Source of the DNA: Nannocystaceae bacterium
GTDB taxonomy: Bacteria; Myxococcota_A; Polyangia; Nannocystales; Nannocystaceae
Length of the DNA stretch: 8,469 nucleotides
Assembly: GCA_016763875.1 (NCBI GenBank)
Contig: JAESSZ010000507.1
Coordinates: forward strand, 1-8,469
Direction of reading: 5' to 3'
Shown: positions 6,407-8,469 of the stretch, piece after piece
Numbering within the stretch: the first letter of the stretch is position 1
Layout of the letters: every line of letters begins with the position of its first letter
Notes under the pieces: generated by a model
Databases searched by the model: none
What the model was told of the DNA's origin: nothing
What the model saw: the letters and a program-made list of their open reading frames with translations, nothing else
Program-made: the position numbers and the translations under genes

Positions 6407-8182
6407 ATGAAGTCCCCTCGTCGACACTTCACGCGGCAAATCGTGGTTTTGGCGGCCGTTGCTGTCGCGGGCGGGCTGCCTCGTGCTGCCCACGCCGCGG
6501 GAGAGATCACGGCCGCTGCCGCCCTGGAGACCGCCTCTGCGGTCGTTGGCCAACCGCTGCGCTTGTTGTTGAGTGTCAAAAGCGTCGCGGGGGCTCGTCG
6601 CGCTCGGCCGACGTTGCCGGCGGCGCTTGAGGGTGACTTCGAGATCGTGCGCTCGATCCCGGGAAGGTCGATGTCCGCGAGTTTCGGAATCCCGGGCGGT
6701 GGCTCGAACAGCGAGTTCACCCACGACCTCACGATCGTGCCCCTCAAGGCGGGAACCTACGAGATGGGTTTCGTCGTCGAGGTCGGCGGCGAGACGGTCA
6801 AGTCCAACGTGCCGGTCTTGACCGTCACCGAGAGCGTGGCCCCACAGGCAGATACGGTCACCACCGGGAGCGTGCCCACCGTACCCAAGGGGGACATCTT
6901 CGTGTGGGTCAGCACGGACAAGGCCACGGCGTACGTCGGGCAGCAGATCACCTACGCGCTGGATGTCTACGAACGGCGACAGTTCCGCAACGTTCACCTG
7001 CGTAAGCCGCCAACCTTTGCCGACTTTTTCTCCGAGGAGCCGCCGCAAGCGGAGACGACGATCACACAAGTGGGAGGCGTGGCCTATCGCGTCGAGTCTG
7101 GCGTGCGTCGGGCCCTGTTTCCACAGCGAGCCGGGACGTTGACGATTGGTGAGGCGGAACTGAGCGTCGGTCTTCGGAAACGGCTGAAGTCGGTGGCGCT
7201 GACTGTCGAAGTCTTGCCGTTGCCAGCCGAGGGGCAACCGGCGAAGTTCTCGCCCAACAACGTTGGTTCGTACACGATTGAAGCGTCGGTGGACCGGACC
7301 AGCGTCGACGCTGGTGTGCCCCTGACATTGACGGTCACTGTCACTGGCTCGGGAAACATCAACTTCATCGATCCGGGCGCATGGCCGCAGACGCCCGGCC
7401 TTCGACGCTACGATCCCAAAGTGGATACGACGCTGCGGACCGGGCCGGTGTTGGGTGGCGTCCGGAGCTACGAGTTCTTGATGGTCCCGGAGAAGTCCGG
7501 AACACTCACAATCCCCGAGCACACGCTGGCCTACTTTGATCCGGACAAGGCGGCCTACGAGGTCGCCAAGACCAACCCCATTGAGATCACGGTTGCGGGA
7601 CAGGACATCGAAGGGCCGGCCGCTACGGATGCGGCAGCTGAGCGCGAAGCAGCCGAGGACCAAGCGCGGCTTGCTGACGTCATCGGGGGCGACGCCCTGC
7701 CCGACGTCGCACCTGCCTCCCGCTGGCTGACGACGAGTCGTTGGACCTACGGCATGCTCGCCGTCCCCGCACTGGCCGCGGCGGGTTTGGGGGGGGCGGC
7801 GTTGGCCCGGCGGTTTGGTCCCGACGAGCGCGCCCGGGCTCGCACCCGCGACAAGATGCGTCGCCAACTACGGATCCAGGCCGCCGAGGCCGCGGTGGCT
7901 TCGGGTGATGGTTTCCACGCGATGCTTAGCAAGCTGCTGCACGAACTCGCCGTGCGTCGAGCGGGCGTGGATGGCATCGGTCTGCCACGGCCTGAGTTAC
8001 TGCGACTGCTTGAGGCACGCCAAGCCAAAGCCGTCGACCTTGAGGAGTTGCGCGAGTTGTTGGACGACTGCGATGCGGCGCGATTTGCCGCTCAGACGGG
8101 CTCGCCCGACGATCGTCGCGGACTCCTGGACCGCGCCTTGGCACTCGTTGGCAGTAGTAGCCTCTCTAAGGAGGGCTCGTGA
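6407..8182 (+). CDS. batD: BatD, periplasmic beta-domain membrane protein
   Basis: This 591-residue protein fits the BatD family in length and layout. Residues 1-30 are a signal peptide with basic start (RRHFTRQ), hydrophobic core and AHA-A cleavage site. Three beta-sandwich-type regions follow: about 34-140 (FTHDLTIVPLKAGTYEMGF, SNVPVLTV), 163-270 (AYVGQQITYALDVYER, RALFPQRAGTLTIGEAELSV) and 287-397 (VTVTGSGNINFIDPGAWP, YEFLMVPEKSGTLTIPEHTL, then YFDPD). These are characteristic BatD motifs. One membrane helix lies at about 447-467, followed by a basic stretch and a helical cytoplasmic tail (484-585) with CDAARFA at 555-561. It begins 2 bp after the batC stop, with AGGA nine bases upstream of the ATG. 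Most of the protein should lie in the periplasm with BatA and BatB. The tail resembles that of the gene at 2175-3335. A long open frame on the opposite strand over this gene is judged a shadow. Confidence 0.95.
   Translation: MKSPRRHFTRQIVVLAAVAVAGGLPRAAHAAGEITAAAALETASAVVGQPLRLLLSVKSVAGARRARPTLPAALEGDFEIVRSIPGRSMSASFGIPGGGSNSEFTHDLTIVPLKAGTYEMGFVVEVGGETVKSNVPVLTVTESVAPQADTVTTGSVPTVPKGDIFVWVSTDKATAYVGQQITYALDVYERRQFRNVHLRKPPTFADFFSEEPPQAETTITQVGGVAYRVESGVRRALFPQRAGTLTIGEAELSVGLRKRLKSVALTVEVLPLPAEGQPAKFSPNNVGSYTIEASVDRTSVDAGVPLTLTVTVTGSGNINFIDPGAWPQTPGLRRYDPKVDTTLRTGPVLGGVRSYEFLMVPEKSGTLTIPEHTLAYFDPDKAAYEVAKTNPIEITVAGQDIEGPAATDAAAEREAAEDQARLADVIGGDALPDVAPASRWLTTSRWTYGMLAVPALAAAGLGGAALARRFGPDERARARTRDKMRRQLRIQAAEAAVASGDGFHAMLSKLLHELAVRRAGVDGIGLPRPELLRLLEARQAKAVDLEELRELLDDCDAARFAAQTGSPDDRRGLLDRALALVGSSSLSKEGS
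8168..8175 (+). promoter_or_regulatory. Strong Shine-Dalgarno AAGGAGGG for batE
   Basis: This is the best ribosome binding site in the window, ending three to five bases before the GTG at 8179. It supports the GTG start and the GTGA overlap with the batD stop. Confidence 0.85.
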
Positions 8183-8469
8183 GGGTCGCTTCGTTGCGCG
8201 GGCCCTTGCGCGGGCGGGTCGTGGGCGTGTTGTTCGCGCTGCTGGTGTGCGTGGCGCCTAGCGTTGCGGCCGCAGACGCCGTTGATGATGCGTTCGCCAA
8301 GGGCAATGCGGCCGCCGCACACAAAGACTGGCCGGCTGCGGTGCAGTCGTATCAGCGCGCGACGTCGCTGGCCCGGCGTCCGAGTGCGACGCTTTCGTTT
8401 AACCTGGGCACGGCCTACCTGCGTGTGGGGGATCTTGGGCGGGCGACCTACCACCTTCGGCGCGCCGTC
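8179..8469 (+). CDS. batE: BatE-like TPR protein, 5' part only
   Basis: The frame is open from GTG 8179 to the window end (97 codons, no stop), so the gene is cut by the window. The start is chosen because of the strong AAGGAGGG just upstream and the GTGA overlap with batD. Residues 1-32 form a good signal peptide: Arg-rich start (RVASLRGPLRGR), hydrophobic core VVGVLFALLVCVA and a likely cut near SVAAA. From about residue 37 come TPR-type helices: AFAKGNAAAAHKDWPAAVQSY, then SATLSFNLGTAYLRVGDLGRA, then a third starting at YHLRRAV. This fits BatE, which has periplasmic TPRs at the N-terminus and in many bacteria an SH3-like domain and membrane helices further on; that part is outside the window. 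Position right after batD is the normal place for batE. Confidence in a secreted TPR protein is high; the symbol is inferred from order. Confidence 0.85.
   Translation, partial: MRVASLRGPLRGRVVGVLFALLVCVAPSVAAADAVDDAFAKGNAAAAHKDWPAAVQSYQRATSLARRPSATLSFNLGTAYLRVGDLGRATYHLRRAV

Noticed and set aside
5968..6630. Pentapeptide-like repeat proteins (RRPNL on the minus strand, AAKIR/AAKIQ on the plus strand) over the batC repeat
   Set aside because: Any 15-bp tandem repeat yields a five-residue repeat in every open frame. These are other-frame readings of the SGGED array.
7789..7796. Run of eight G in the BatD membrane-helix codons (and eight C at 127-134) as phase-variation tracts
   Set aside because: In DNA this GC-rich, one or two such 8-base runs in about 8.5 kb are expected by chance, and the runs are short for known slippage switches.
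6302..7867. Open frame of 521 codons on the minus strand over batC/batD
   Set aside because: Its translation is Arg/Gly/His-rich without domain character, while the + frame gives a clear BatD with signal peptide, family motifs and membrane helix. Long antisense open frames are common in GC-rich coding DNA.

Overview
The window is one strand-consistent gene cluster, read entirely on the + strand. It matches the MoxR/Bat ('Bacteroides aerotolerance') locus type: moxR - DUF58 - BatD/DUF4381-like membrane protein - batA - batB - batC-like TPR protein - batD - batE (cut by the window end). I see no RNA gene, insertion sequence, CRISPR array, phage gene or convincing terminator. The DNA is GC-rich with G/C-ending codons and is uniform throughout. 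Alanine-, arginine- and acid-rich proteins, Ser/Gly/Asp/Glu repeat tails and this gene order suggest a GC-rich Gram-negative bacterium, perhaps of the myxobacterial/bradymonad (former Deltaproteobacteria) or planctomycete type. This placement is inferred from style only and is uncertain.

Layout: positions 1-153 are a short leader or the 3' end of an upstream gene. Then come the MoxR AAA+ ATPase (154-1161), the DUF58 protein with a VWA-like core (1189-2178), a periplasmic-domain/TM/cytoplasmic-tail protein (2175-3335), BatA (3332-4363), BatB (4360-5556), a BatC-like TPR protein with a long acidic repeat tail (5553-6404), BatD (6407-8182) and the first 97 codons of BatE (8179 onward, GTG start). 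Five of the seven junctions are 4-bp stop/start overlaps (ATGA or GTGA), one is a 2-bp gap and one a 27-bp gap. The genes therefore look like a single, largely translationally coupled operon.

How the parts probably work together: MoxR is an AAA+ chaperone-like ATPase that in related loci acts with VWA proteins. DUF58 is its likely cytosolic VWA-like partner. BatA and BatB each carry a VWA domain with an intact metal-ion-dependent adhesion site (MIDAS), held by membrane helices so that the domain should face the periplasm. BatC and BatE offer TPR protein-binding surfaces. BatD and the 2175-3335 protein are single-span proteins with periplasmic beta-domains and related cytoplasmic tails. Bat loci have been linked to stress or oxygen tolerance and envelope integrity in some bacteria, but their molecular role is not settled. 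The least ordinary parts are the third gene, which looks like a small BatD joined to a DUF4381-like tail, and the two 15-bp in-frame tandem repeats that encode acidic pentapeptides in two different genes of the operon.
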